DNA of 64,000 nt, from contig DATMML010000005.1 in NCBI GenBank assembly GCA_035570235.1, positions 1 to 64,000 on the forward strand, given 5' to 3'. This DNA is from Vicinamibacteria bacterium. GTDB lineage: Bacteria > Acidobacteriota > Vicinamibacteria > Fen-336. Shown in pieces: positions 9,605-18,410 of the stretch (the stretch's first letter is position 1; each line of letters opens with the position of its first letter). The position numbers and the translations under genes were made by a program. The notes below the pieces were generated by a model. It worked only from the letters and a program-made list of their open reading frames with translations. It made no database searches and was not told where the DNA came from.

Positions 9605-10115
9605 CCCTCCGCGCGGTGGCTCCCAGCGGCGCTGGCCGCGCGCGCTGCTCGCGGCAGTACCCGTCCTGCTGGGACTGCGGCTGGTGCTTCCTGAGCCCCG
9701 GGACCAGGTGGCCTGGGTGCCGCTGGCGGAAGCAGCGCGGGTCTCCGCGGAGCGCGGCCGGCCCATCCTCTACGACTTCACCGCGGCCTGGTGTGGGCCA
9801 TGCGCCCGCCTGGAGCGCGAGGTCTTCTCCGACCCCCGCCAGGCGGCGTTCGTCAACGAACGCTTCGTACCGGTAAAGGTGGTTGACCGCGCCAAGGAGG
9901 ACGGCGAGAACCCGCCTCCGGTGGCCTCGCTGGAGGCGCGCCTCCAAGTCCGGGGCTTTCCCACCCTGGTGGTCGCTGGCCCCGACGGTCCCGCGCTCAA
10001 CCAACTTACGGGCTACCGCTCGCACAGATGGGTAGTGCGCTTCCTGGAGTACGCCGCCAGCGGCAAGGCGCGGGCGGCAAGGCCCGGTGACGGGCGCCGC
10101 AGCGTTACCGAGTGA
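9591..10115 (+). CDS. Membrane-anchored thioredoxin-like protein
   Basis: A protein of 174 residues with an N-terminal hydrophobic segment (residues about 17-34) and then a thioredoxin fold. FTAAWCGPCARLE carries the redox motif C68-G-P-C71, and VRGFPTLVV supplies the cis-proline loop. The spacing and the EREVFSDP motif after the active site resemble the C-terminal domain of DsbD and related YyaL/thiol:disulfide proteins. The anchor predicts a periplasmic disulfide reductase. The overlap with the ABC permease suggests shared work, for example reducing or maturing something exported, as in metal-cofactor or cytochrome assembly; that is inference. The last 15 residues are charged and disordered. 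Confidence 0.85.
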   Translation: MEPASPPRGGSQRRWPRALLAAVPVLLGLRLVLPEPRDQVAWVPLAEAARVSAERGRPILYDFTAAWCGPCARLEREVFSDPRQAAFVNERFVPVKVVDRAKEDGENPPPVASLEARLQVRGFPTLVVAGPDGPALNQLTGYRSHRWVVRFLEYAASGKARAARPGDGRRSVTE

Positions 10116-10714
10116 CGCGCGGCCGGGCGCAACCGGCGACCGCGGGCCAGGAAGCCAGGTCCGCAGCGGGTTTGAGTGCTGTTGTCGCCCTGCACCCAAG
10201 TGGTAGAACGCCGCCTCTGGGGAGTCGCGGGCCCTGCCAAAGACGCCCCAGTCAAGGTGAGAGGTCGGGATCCTGACTGGACTACAGCCTAATCTGGAGG
10301 ATGGCATGGCCCTTGAAATTCGGAAACGATTCGTTTCGGACGATGGCGTGATTGCGGAGGCGGCCGCGATTCCCTAGGGGAGCTTCACGCCCTCCGACTA
10401 TCCAGGGAGCACCATTCGCAGGGGGCAACAGGTGCTTATCTTCTTTCAATCTTCAGTACGAAGACAAAAGCCGCTTGCTGGCGTAAAGAAGCTTAGCCTG
10501 AACCTGCTGGTGGTCGTTGGCGTACAGAATGTCGGCCTGATAGATCTGCAGGTAGTGGACGGGAGCCGTGCCGTCCCGTGACCCCATAGAAGCGTCCGTA
10601 ATCGCAGGCCGAATCGCAGGCTTGACCCGCGTCCCGTATGGTCATAGTTTGGTTCCAGGGCGACTGCTATCCCACAACAGGGGACACCAGCCCTCGTGCT
10701 GTCGGTGCCAAGAA
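10116..10714. other. Intergenic region with a possible gene remnant
   Basis: About 600 bp with no complete gene. A tiny frame at 10306-10377 (23 codons, MALEIRKRF start) follows GGAGG by five bases but is too short to assign. A protein-like minus-strand tail at 10453-10587 is listed separately. No promoter for the downstream kinase could be fixed. Confidence 0.4.
10453..10587 (-). pseudogene. Short ORF, possible 3' remnant of a decayed gene
   Basis: A 44-codon minus-strand frame reads MGSRDGTAPVHYLQ, then IYQADILYANDHQ and QAKLLYASKRLLSSY. Its mix of aromatic, charged and aliphatic residues looks like the end of a real protein, unlike other frames here. Upstream the same frame stays open for only about 20 more codons (VKPAIRPAITDAS) before a stop. 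No family was recognised and no ribosome site is clear, so it is either a small gene or the tail of a broken one. Confidence 0.25.
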
Positions 10715-11050
10715 ATGACCGAGAGTCGTAACAAGGGTGCCGCGACCGTGGCGGCGCAGGCATCCCGGGATCAGTTGCTCGCCAGGCTGGCCGAGACCGA
10801 GGCGTGGCTGCAGCTATTCACGGAGCACGTCCCGGTGCGGGCGTGCGCCACGGATGGCGATCTGCGCGTCGTCCGCGACATCGGGCTGGGTTTCGCTGAC
10901 AGCCCCGGACCCATTGGCAAGACGGTTGACGAGCTCTTCGCCACCTCCCCGGATCGCGATCGCGTTCTCGACGGCTGCCGCAGTGCACTGCAGGGGGAGA
11001 TAGCGAGCTGCACATCGATGACGGTGAGCACAGCGCCCATCTTCGCCTGA
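10715..11050 (+). CDS. N-terminal PAS fragment of a histidine kinase (frameshifted)
   Basis: About 111 residues beginning MTESRNKG: a coiled coil (ASRDQLLARLAETEAWLQL) and then the first part of a PAS domain (FTEHVPVRACATDGDLRVVRDIGLGF, then VDELFATSPDRDRVLDGCRSALQGE). The expected end of this PAS domain (ELHIDDGEHSAHLRL, then TPRFDAQGRVVGVIGLAFDVTE) is encoded in the next frame and runs into the gene called at 11077. One extra G in the five-G run at 10993-10997 would join the two frames exactly. This is therefore most likely the true start of the kinase, split by a real mutation or an assembly indel. Confidence 0.75.
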   Translation: MTESRNKGAATVAAQASRDQLLARLAETEAWLQLFTEHVPVRACATDGDLRVVRDIGLGFADSPGPIGKTVDELFATSPDRDRVLDGCRSALQGEIASCTSMTVSTAPIFA

Positions 11051-11076
11051 CGCCCCGCTTCGACGCCCAAGGCAGA

Positions 11077-13521
11077 GTGGTCGGTGTGATCGGCCTCGCA
11101 TTCGACGTCACCGAACGGACTCGTGCGGAAAGCGGGCTCCGCGAAGCGCAGCGTCTCCTTCGCGAAGCGCAGCGCATCGGGCGCGTGCGGTCGTGGGAGG
11201 AGGATCTGCGTACCGGCGTCATCAAGGAGGACCTAGCCGAACTGGTCGAGCCGCCTCTACCGCTGCCGCGGGAGGAAGCCTGGAAGGCGGTTCCAACTGA
11301 AGAGCGGGCTCGTCTAGTCGAGCTGCGTCGACGCACGATCGAAGAGGGTGTGCCCTTTGAGATCGAGCACCCACTGGTGACCCCCGACGGCTCAACGCGT
11401 ACCGTCGTGACGCGTGGCGAACTGCTGCGCGACACCTCCGGCCGGCCGGAGCGCATCCTTGGCTCGACCCTCGACATCACCGACCGGGCTCGTGTCGAGG
11501 AGGAGGTCCGCGTGGGCCAGCGGCTCCTGCAACGTGTGCTGGAGACGATCCCCGTCGGTGTGGTGGTCGTCGATCCTGATGCCAACGTCGTCCTCAGCAA
11601 TCCCGCGTCAGCCCGTATCTGGGGCGGCGTCATTGCCGCTGCGGACGAGCGTTACCGCAGCTGCAAGGGCCATTGGCACGCGACGGGCCAACCGTTGGCT
11701 CCTGAGGACTGGGGCTCGATGCGAGCCCTGCGCAAGGGCGAGACCTCGCTCAACGAGTTGATCGACATCGAGACATTCGACGGACGGCGCCGCATCATTC
11801 AGAACTCGGCCGCGCCAATATCCGGGCCCAACGGCGCCATCGTCGGCGCCGTGGTCGTCAACCAGGACGTCACGGAGCGCGTCCGCGCCGAGGAGGCCCT
11901 GCGGAGGACCCAGCGCCTCCTGGTGGAAGCGGAGAAACTCGGGGCGACCGGTAGCTGGGAGCACGACCTTGTCACGGGCGAGATCGTCGACAGCGAAGGG
12001 AACCGGCGGCTCTTCTTCGGTGGCGCCAGAGGTACGCACGTATTCGACGACTACTCCCAGGTGATCCATCCCGACGACCGCGCCCGCGTGCTCTCCCGTC
12101 GGGCAGAGCTGCTGGCGGGCGAGGGTCCGCCGGACATCGAGTACCGCGTGATCTGGCCGGACGCCAGCGTGCACCACATCCTCGGGCTCGCCACAGTCGT
12201 GCGCGATTTCGCGGGCCGAGCGGTGCGTGTCTATGGGACCAACGCGGACATCACCCGCCGTAAGCTCGCGGAGGAGGAGCGCGCACGCCTCCTGGACAGC
12301 GAGCGCCGCGCCAGAGCGGAGACGGAGCGGACGCTCGAGCGGCTTCGCGCCATTCAGAGCATCACCGATTTGGCTCTGGCACGCCTCGCCGTCGACGAAC
12401 TGGTGGCCGAGCTGCTGGCGCGTTTACGAAAGGCTCTGGAAGGCGACTACGCTTTCATTGAACTCATCGATGAAAAGCACGATAGACTCTTCACCCGAGC
12501 CGCCGACGGAGTGGCTCTGGACCTGGTCAAGACCGTACGGGTGCCGATCGGCCAGGCGGTCTCAGGCCGCATCGCCGCCGACGGGAAGCCGCAGATCATC
12601 TACGACCTGTCAACCGCCGATATTTCCAAGGTCGAAGGGCTGACCCCCGAGTTTCGTACCCTCCTTAGGGGCTCGATGCTCGGGACTCCCCTGCAGGTCG
12701 AGGGCCGAGTGATAGGCGTGCTGAGCGTCGTTACTGCCCAGCCGCGCCGATTCACGGAAGAGGACTTGCGCCTGCTCCAGGTTGTTGCCGACCGCGTTGC
12801 ACCCACGATCGAGCGGAGCCGCCTCGACGAGGGGATGCGGGCGGGCCGTAAGCAGTTGCAAGCCCTGTCCCGGCGCCTCCTTAGTGCACAGGAGGAGGAG
12901 CGCCGGCGGCTGGCTGTCGAGCTGCACGACGAGCTCGGCCAGGTCCTCACGGTCGTGAAGATCAATCTCGCGTCCCTCGAGCGGCAGAGGAAAGCCGGAA
13001 TGGGCTTAGCCCGCCTCAAGGAAGCGATCGCTTCCGTCGACCAGGCCATGGAGAGGGTGCGCGACCTGGCATTGGACCTGAGGCCTTCGGTGCTCGACGA
13101 CCTCGGGCTAGCTGCGGCCGTCCGCTGGTATGCCGACCGATTCGCGAGGACGACGCACGTCCGCGCACACGTTGCAATGGATGTGGTGCCGCAAGTGCCG
13201 GCGGAGCTGGAAACCGCCTGCTTCCGGGTGACCCAGGAGGCGCTCACGAACATTGCTCGCCACGCGCGGGCTCGAAACGTCTGGATAGATCTCCACGTCG
13301 TCGGCGCTGAGATCGACCTCAGGATTCGGGATGACGGGGTCGGCTTCGACGCCGCCCTGGCGCGGGAGCGCGCGATCGGAGGAGCTTCGATGGGCCTCCT
13401 CGGGATGCAGGAGCGCGTGTCCCTGGCGGGCGGAGTTTACGAACTAACCACCCGCCCAGGAGGTGGGACTGAGGTGAGGGCTCGCCTGCCCCTTAGGACG
13501 AATACTTCCAGTGCGCCGTGA
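11077..13521 (+). CDS. PAS/GAF sensor histidine kinase (NarL-type, HisKA_3)
   Basis: The 814 residues counted from 11077 carry the end of PAS 1 (DVTERTRAE), PAS 2 ending LDITDRARVEE, PAS 3 (VLETIPVGVVVVDPDANVV to NQDVTERVRAEE), PAS 4 (GSWEHDLVTGE to NADITRRKLAEE), a GAF domain around residues 430-590, then HisKA_3 with the phosphoacceptor in AVELHDELGQ (His617) and a C-terminal HATPase with IRDDGVGFDAA. No transmembrane segment is visible, so it senses inside the cell. HisKA_3 kinases normally partner a NarL/FixJ-type response regulator; none adjoins it, so it is an orphan here. The true N-terminus lies at 10715 in another frame; the GTG at 11077 is only the first start codon after the frameshift. 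Confidence 0.92.
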   Translation: MVGVIGLAFDVTERTRAESGLREAQRLLREAQRIGRVRSWEEDLRTGVIKEDLAELVEPPLPLPREEAWKAVPTEERARLVELRRRTIEEGVPFEIEHPLVTPDGSTRTVVTRGELLRDTSGRPERILGSTLDITDRARVEEEVRVGQRLLQRVLETIPVGVVVVDPDANVVLSNPASARIWGGVIAAADERYRSCKGHWHATGQPLAPEDWGSMRALRKGETSLNELIDIETFDGRRRIIQNSAAPISGPNGAIVGAVVVNQDVTERVRAEEALRRTQRLLVEAEKLGATGSWEHDLVTGEIVDSEGNRRLFFGGARGTHVFDDYSQVIHPDDRARVLSRRAELLAGEGPPDIEYRVIWPDASVHHILGLATVVRDFAGRAVRVYGTNADITRRKLAEEERARLLDSERRARAETERTLERLRAIQSITDLALARLAVDELVAELLARLRKALEGDYAFIELIDEKHDRLFTRAADGVALDLVKTVRVPIGQAVSGRIAADGKPQIIYDLSTADISKVEGLTPEFRTLLRGSMLGTPLQVEGRVIGVLSVVTAQPRRFTEEDLRLLQVVADRVAPTIERSRLDEGMRAGRKQLQALSRRLLSAQEEERRRLAVELHDELGQVLTVVKINLASLERQRKAGMGLARLKEAIASVDQAMERVRDLALDLRPSVLDDLGLAAAVRWYADRFARTTHVRAHVAMDVVPQVPAELETACFRVTQEALTNIARHARARNVWIDLHVVGAEIDLRIRDDGVGFDAALARERAIGGASMGLLGMQERVSLAGGVYELTTRPGGGTEVRARLPLRTNTSSAP

Positions 13522-13548
13522 CGCCTGTCGACCTGCTGTTTTGATCGG

Positions 13549-13572
13549 TTTGTCCGCACTTTCGGTGGCAAA
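13549..13572 (+). repeat. IS-end-like motif, diverged copy
   Basis: The sequence beginning GGTTTGTCCGCACTTTCGG resembles the left end of the MITE-like element at 13598 in about 19 of 24 positions and lies 49 bp upstream in the same orientation. It may be the end of an older insertion. Confidence 0.35.
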
Positions 13573-13597
13573 AGAGCCGGGCGATGGCACCTATCTG

Positions 13598-13791
13598 GGT
13601 TCTTCCCCACTCTCGGTGCAAACCGGCGGCCTTTCTGGCGGCGAACCACCTTTGAGCCAGGGGGTTACGAGCGAACGAGTCGGCGCGACTGCCTGAATGA
13701 ACAAACGCGCTGATGTCATCCGAGTTACCCCTGCCATTCCGGTTAGTTGCGGGCTCGGCCAGCTCCTTTCGTGCACTAGTGGGGAAGAACC
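13598..13791. mobile_element. MITE-like remnant with terminal inverted repeats
   Basis: GGTTCTTCCCCACT at 13598-13611 is repeated perfectly in inverted orientation at 13778-13791, enclosing 194 bp with no coding capacity. The similarity continues a few bases inwards (GTGCA in both arms). The size, the short perfect ends and the position in a non-coding gap fit a miniature inverted-repeat element or a deleted insertion sequence. The end pattern is reminiscent of ISL3-like ends, but no family can be fixed. Flanking bases show no clear target duplication. Related single ends occur at 13549 and 24366. Confidence 0.5.
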
Positions 13792-13887
13792 GTTTTTCGT
13801 GTCGCTGCGACATGCGCCTTGCAGGTCCAATAGACCCGCCCTCCTTTACGGCCTTAAGATAAGGCGCGTCAGACAAGGAGGACACTC

Positions 13888-15933
13888 ATGCCGTCTCGGC
13901 TGGTAGCCACTTCCGTGGGATTGCTTCTCTTCACTCTAGCGGCCTGGACCGCTGGAGGGGCCAAAACCCCTATCGTCCGGCTCGAGACCGGCCGCCCGGG
14001 GCTGGGAATGATGGACGAGACGTTCATGGTGGCGCTCCCCATCGACAACGCGGGGGCCCAGCGCGTGGACGACCTGCAGGTGACGGGCGTGTCCCTGGGG
14101 TCAGCACCGCTCCTGAGCCCAACGTCCTTCCCGGTCATACTGGGACCGATTCCACCCGGCGGTCACGTGATCTTCCAGGCCGACTTCGAGGCCGGCAATC
14201 TCGAGGCGGATTTCTCCTACACCCTGACGGTCACGGGCACGTACACCCACGGGCCCAACGGCCGCCCGATCCCCTTCACGCTGACGCGGGAGGTGAGCAC
14301 GCTCCCGGCAAGCCCCGGCTCGGCCACAGCGAAGAGTGGTTCGGCAAGACCCGAGTCTCCCTCGGGCCCCCCCTTCCCGCCCTTTCCCCACGGGTTCAGC
14401 CCCGAGGTCAACACGGTGAGGCTGCCCACACCGGTGGGCCCCTTCGTCCCCGGCAACTTGACCCAGCCGAGCACCTCCGTCGAGGCGCCCCCGAACGGTC
14501 ACACGGCCTCCGCGCTCCTGACGAAGCCACTAACGGACCCGCCGGTCGCCATCACGACGAACCGGGGCGTTGGCGTCCCCCAGTCCGATATCTGGCCGAT
14601 TACGGAGCCGAGCGGTGCAAGCGGGGGAGGGGTGGTCTTCGTCACCTTCAACCCGTACTACACCACGGGCGCGGCCTACTCCCTGGACGGGGGAAGCACC
14701 TACAGGACGATCGACCTCCAGAAGGCCTTCCCCCACGACGGCATCGGGATCTGCTGCGACCAGGTAGTCCAGTACGTCCCGAAGATCGATCGTTTTATCT
14801 GGATCATGCAGGGCCCGACCCACAGCCAATCGGGCCAGGGCGACTACCGGCTGGCGGCGGCGAGCCCCGCCGAGATCAAGAAGCACCACGGCCTGGTCTG
14901 GACCACCTGGAAACTGGACGCCCACAGCATCGGCCAGCCGGACCCTACAGACTTCGACTACCCCAGCATGTCCGTGGGCAACAACTCCCTCTATGTTAGC
15001 TGGGACGTGGGATGGCAGGCCTGCGGAACCAAGAAGCACCCTTGCACGTGGGGGCGCGAGGTCCTGCGGATCCCCCTCTCGGACATCCAAGCCGGCGGCG
15101 CCATCCACTTCCGCTACACGCACCCGTCCAACTCCTACGTGGCCTGGGCGTCGGCCGTGACCCAGGACACGAAGGACGAGGTCTTCTGGGCCGGCCACAA
15201 CGGCACCAGCCAGCTCAGGGTGTTTTCCTGGGCGGAAGGTTCGAACATCTACCACTGGGAGGATGTGAAGATCGCGACCTACGTGAGGAACCCCCCGGGG
15301 ACCACGAACAACGCCGGCAAGATCATCAAGGTCGCTGGCCACGAGCCCTCCTATGCTCCCTACCCCCTAGCGAAGCTCCTCGTCCCCCACACCCGGGACT
15401 GGCTCTGGAGGTTCTCGGACGACATCATCATGGGGGCCACACGGTCGGGGAAGCAGGTCTGGTTCGCGTGGGATGCCGCCCCGAAGGACGACATTCCCCA
15501 ACCCTACATCGAGATGGTCACCCTGGATCGGAGCGCCGACTTTACCGTGGTCCAGCAGGAGCAGATCTGGAACTCCGCCTTCGCCTTCGGGTTCCCTTCC
15601 CTCGCCACCAATGCCTGCACCGGGGAGATCGGGCTCTCCCTGGCCCGCGGTGGCGGGAACACGGACTATGAGAACCACGCGGTGGGATTCTGGGGGGACT
15701 TCAAGGTCTACGACACGACGGATGCGAACGCGACGACGGGTCTGTTCGGCGACTACCTCACTATTCGGCAGAACCCCACGGCCGACCTGCACGGGGCCTT
15801 TTTCGATGCCTTCGGCTTCGCCTTGAACAAGGCCAGCACGGCCGGGCCCGGTCATGTGCTTCCCGAGTCCGAGATCAACGTGGACATCCGCTACGCGGTC
15901 TTCGGACGCAGCGGGGCCTGCCCGCGGCCTTAG
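13888..15933 (+). CDS. Large secreted protein of unknown function, possible propeller
   Basis: A protein of 681 residues with a clear ribosome site (AAGGAGG, 7-8 bases before ATG) and a Sec signal peptide (residues 1-25). Residues about 30-140 look like an Ig-like sandwich. A Pro/Gly/Ser-rich linker follows, and then a region of about 450 residues with many Trp, Tyr and Asp residues. The segment AAYSLDGGSTYRTID resembles a sialidase Asp-box (S-x-D-x-G-x-T/W), and repeated aromatic strands suggest a beta-propeller. ICCDQ holds two adjacent cysteines. Catalytic residues of sialidases were not identified, so an enzymatic role is not claimed. The gene stands alone and is followed by a hairpin at 16012-16033. 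Confidence 0.75.
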   Translation: MPSRLVATSVGLLLFTLAAWTAGGAKTPIVRLETGRPGLGMMDETFMVALPIDNAGAQRVDDLQVTGVSLGSAPLLSPTSFPVILGPIPPGGHVIFQADFEAGNLEADFSYTLTVTGTYTHGPNGRPIPFTLTREVSTLPASPGSATAKSGSARPESPSGPPFPPFPHGFSPEVNTVRLPTPVGPFVPGNLTQPSTSVEAPPNGHTASALLTKPLTDPPVAITTNRGVGVPQSDIWPITEPSGASGGGVVFVTFNPYYTTGAAYSLDGGSTYRTIDLQKAFPHDGIGICCDQVVQYVPKIDRFIWIMQGPTHSQSGQGDYRLAAASPAEIKKHHGLVWTTWKLDAHSIGQPDPTDFDYPSMSVGNNSLYVSWDVGWQACGTKKHPCTWGREVLRIPLSDIQAGGAIHFRYTHPSNSYVAWASAVTQDTKDEVFWAGHNGTSQLRVFSWAEGSNIYHWEDVKIATYVRNPPGTTNNAGKIIKVAGHEPSYAPYPLAKLLVPHTRDWLWRFSDDIIMGATRSGKQVWFAWDAAPKDDIPQPYIEMVTLDRSADFTVVQQEQIWNSAFAFGFPSLATNACTGEIGLSLARGGGNTDYENHAVGFWGDFKVYDTTDANATTGLFGDYLTIRQNPTADLHGAFFDAFGFALNKASTAGPGHVLPESEINVDIRYAVFGRSGACPRP

Positions 15934-16011
15934 GAAAGGGGAGCGAGTTTCGCCTCGATGACGCAGGTATTCCGTTGGGAATAGCGAAATAGTGCTCGAG
16001 ACTGTGTGGAT

Positions 16012-16033
16012 CCCCACCTCATCGAGGTAGGGG
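16012..16033 (+). terminator. Hairpin downstream of the 681-aa secreted protein gene
   Basis: CCCCACCTC-ATC-GAGGTAGGGG forms a strong stem with a three-base loop, 78 bp after the stop at 15933. There is no T-run after it, which is common in high-GC genomes; termination is likely but not certain. Confidence 0.45.
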
Positions 16034-16218
16034 CCCCGAAGAACTCTCCCTGCGCGCGGCGAGCCGTCGCGAGGCTCCGGGCCCCCTGCGTTGAAGAGAG
16101 GGTGATCCTCGCTCTCCGTTAGATCAAGCTCGGGAGGCCCAAGTCAGCACCGTGCTGACACTCTGAGGCCCGGTCGAACGGATGAGCACATACATTCGAT
16201 TCGCAACTCTAGAGACAG

Positions 16219-16665
16219 TCAGTAGAGTGCGCGCAGATCTTTCCGCAGCCGGTCCGGGCCGCCATCGGAAAGAAGGCTCTCGATCGCAGCGTGGGTTCTC
16301 TTCCAGACGGGAACGGCGCGGACAAGCAATTTCCGCCCAGTGGGCGTCAGCGTCATCAGACGGCGCCGCCGGTCGGTCGGGTCCGTCACGATCGTGACCA
16401 GGCCCCTGCTCTGCAACGGTTTGAGGGCCGCCGTCAAGGTGGTCCGATCCATCGCCAGTAGCGACGACACTTCCGCCATATCGGGTGGTTTCGGGCGGTT
16501 CAGGGACATCATGAGCGAGAACTGCCCGTTGGTCAGGCTTAGCGGGCGTAACGCATCGTCAAAGCGTCGCGCCAGCGCCCTCGCTGCTCGCTGCACATGA
16601 AGACAGAGGCAAGAGTCACGGACCAGGAGTGTCGTCTCGTAAGCAGGGTTCGTAAGTCTTGACAT
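16219..16665 (-). CDS. MarR-family transcriptional regulator
   Basis: 148 residues. A helical N-terminus (CLCLHVQRAARALARRFDDAL) leads into LSLTNGQFSLMMSLNR, the HTH (DMAEVSSLLAMDRTTLTAAL) and the wing (VTDPTDRRRRLMTLTPTGR), all typical for MarR. The divergent gene at 16773 shares its control region, where a perfect palindrome (16678-16687) and a TTGACA box lie. Regulators with N-terminal Cys residues such as C20 and C22 can sense oxidants, but that is speculative. It probably represses itself and the divergent secreted protein. Confidence 0.9.
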   Translation of the reverse strand: MSRLTNPAYETTLLVRDSCLCLHVQRAARALARRFDDALRPLSLTNGQFSLMMSLNRPKPPDMAEVSSLLAMDRTTLTAALKPLQSRGLVTIVTDPTDRRRRLMTLTPTGRKLLVRAVPVWKRTHAAIESLLSDGGPDRLRKDLRALY

Positions 16666-16687
16666 AGTTGAATTATATTGATATCAA
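16659..16687 (+). promoter_or_regulatory. Promoter with overlapping palindromic operator
   Basis: TTGACA at 16659-16664 is a consensus -35 box. Seventeen bases later is TATCAA (16682-16687), a fair -10 box. The perfect palindrome TTGATATCAA covers 16678-16687, so a MarR dimer bound there would block RNA polymerase. The -35 box overlaps the divergent marR start codon, which suits mutual regulation. Confidence 0.5.
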
Positions 16688-16772
16688 CGTATCGCGCAAA
16701 CGGCGCGGAGAGGGAAAGGCAGCCACGCTGCCCTTGTATCACGAGAGGGATCCTCTGTCCCAGGAGAAATCA

Positions 16773-17489
16773 ATGAAGCTAGAGATGACCCGGACCGTCT
16801 CATTTCCAAGCCTCGTGCTGGCCGCCGCCTTGAGCCCCGGGTGGCCGCAGCAGGCGCAAGAGGCCAAAGCACCGTATCCGAGCATGGCGCCGCTTGAGCA
16901 ATACTTGATCACCGATCGGAATGCCGAGGTAGCGCTGGCCCGGAGCGCGGCGCCGGAATCCATCTCACGCGATGCCGAGGTCATGGTGCTTGGACGGCAG
17001 GGCTACGAGACCGCCGTTAAAGGCAAGAACGGCTTCATGTGTATCGTGGAGAGATCGTGGACCGCCCCGATCGACGATCCCGACTTTTGGAATCCCAAGC
17101 TGCGGGGTCCGATTTGCTTCAACCCGCCCGCAGTACGTTCCTACCTCCCCCTTACTATCAAGAAGACCGAGTTGGTGCTAGCTGGACAGTCCAAAACTCA
17201 AATGTCCGAAGGTATAAGGGCCGGCCTCGACAAGAAGGAGTTGCCGACACCGGAATCTGGTGCGATGTGCTACATGCTGTCAAAGGATGGGTACCTGAGC
17301 GATCGTGACGGGCACTGGCACCCCCACCTGATGTTTTTCGTTCCGCAAACGGCGGCTCTGACTTGGTGTGCAAATCTGCCAGGCTCCCCCATTTTGGCGT
17401 CTCAAGACCCCGCTTCCCGATTGACGGTATTCCTGATCCCGGTCGCAAAATGGTCGGACGGAACGGCTGACGCACCGAACCCTATGTGA
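16773..17489 (+). CDS. Secreted protein of unknown function, MarR-linked
   Basis: About 238 residues from the ATG at 16773 (GGAGAA six to eleven bases upstream); the frame is open from 16668 but those codons lie over the operator. A signal-peptide-like N-terminus ends near QAQEAKA. The body holds several cysteines (GFMCIVERSW, GPICFN, AMCYMLS, TWCANLPG) and the pattern DGHWHPHLMFFVP, but no family signature that I can assign. Homologous-looking genes next to MarR or TetR regulators are common in soil bacteria. The divergent MarR gene and shared palindrome suggest an inducible protein whose ligand also binds the regulator. Confidence 0.7.
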   Translation: MKLEMTRTVSFPSLVLAAALSPGWPQQAQEAKAPYPSMAPLEQYLITDRNAEVALARSAAPESISRDAEVMVLGRQGYETAVKGKNGFMCIVERSWTAPIDDPDFWNPKLRGPICFNPPAVRSYLPLTIKKTELVLAGQSKTQMSEGIRAGLDKKELPTPESGAMCYMLSKDGYLSDRDGHWHPHLMFFVPQTAALTWCANLPGSPILASQDPASRLTVFLIPVAKWSDGTADAPNPM

Positions 17490-17522
17490 GGGATCAGGCT
17501 CCTCTCCGCCCGGCGCTACGCA

Positions 17523-18410
17523 TCAGCCGCGCAGGTACTTGCTGAACCAGTCCAGCGTCCGCTGCCAGGCCAGCTTCGCGGCGGCTTCGTCGTAGCGGGG
17601 TGTCGTGTCGTTGTGAAAGCCGTGGTTGGCCTTGGGATATACGTAGCCTTCGTGCGGTACGCCGATGGCGGTCAGGGCCTTGTCGTAATCGGGCCACGTC
17701 GCCGCCAGCCGCGTGTCGAGCTCGGCGTGGTGCACCAGGACCGCCGCCTTGATCTTCGCGACTTCTGCCGGCTCAGGCACCCCGCCGTAGAAGGAAACGG
17801 CCGCCGCAAGGTCCGGAAGGCGGGTGGCGATCATGCTGGCGGTGCCGCCGCCGAAGCAGAACCCGACCACCCCGAGCTTGCCCGTGCTGTCGGGACGAGC
17901 CTTCAGCCAGTTGGCGGCCGCGACGAAGTCCTCCGCGAGCTTTGGTCTGTCCAACTTCTTGAACAGCTCGAGTCCCTTTTCGTCGTCGCCCGGATACCCG
18001 CCGAGCGATGTCAGGCCGTCCGGCGCAAGGGCCATGAAATCCGCCGTGCCGAGCCGCCGCGCGACATCTTCAACATAGGGATTGAGGCCGCGGTTCTCAT
18101 GGACGACGAGGACCGCGGGCCATTTCGAGCCGCTCGCCGGCCGGACGAGATAGCCCTTGATCGAGCCGTTGCCCATGGGCGATAGTACCGTCGCGCTGTC
18201 GGTCCGGATGCGCTTGTCCTGCGGCGGCACCTGCTCCGCCCAAGCGTAGTTGGCCTGGAGCGACTCGAGGAGCGCCGCCGCCGTGAGGCCACCAACGGCG
18301 AACTTGCCGGCACGGTCCAGGAATGCCCGACGACTGATGTCACCGTGAACGTAGAGGTGAAACAGGTCCAGCACTTCCTGCGAGAAGTCGGACGCGTTCT
18401 TTCGTTCCAT
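17523..18410 (-). CDS. Tat-exported dienelactone hydrolase family protein
   Basis: 295 residues. The N-terminus holds a twin-arginine motif SRRAFL (Arg27-Arg28) before a hydrophobic stretch, so export by Tat is likely. The alpha/beta-hydrolase domain shows the dienelactone hydrolase pattern: HENRGL with Glu105, the nucleophile in GFCFGGG (Cys185), Asp232 in AELDTR and His263 in ANHGFH. The Cys nucleophile separates this family from ordinary Ser esterases. Family members hydrolyse dienelactone in chlorocatechol breakdown, but many exported relatives act on unknown esters. No aromatic-degradation genes adjoin it. Length is normal for the extended, exported subfamily. Confidence 0.9.
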   Translation of the reverse strand: MERKNASDFSQEVLDLFHLYVHGDISRRAFLDRAGKFAVGGLTAAALLESLQANYAWAEQVPPQDKRIRTDSATVLSPMGNGSIKGYLVRPASGSKWPAVLVVHENRGLNPYVEDVARRLGTADFMALAPDGLTSLGGYPGDDEKGLELFKKLDRPKLAEDFVAAANWLKARPDSTGKLGVVGFCFGGGTASMIATRLPDLAAAVSFYGGVPEPAEVAKIKAAVLVHHAELDTRLAATWPDYDKALTAIGVPHEGYVYPKANHGFHNDTTPRYDEAAAKLAWQRTLDWFSKYLRG

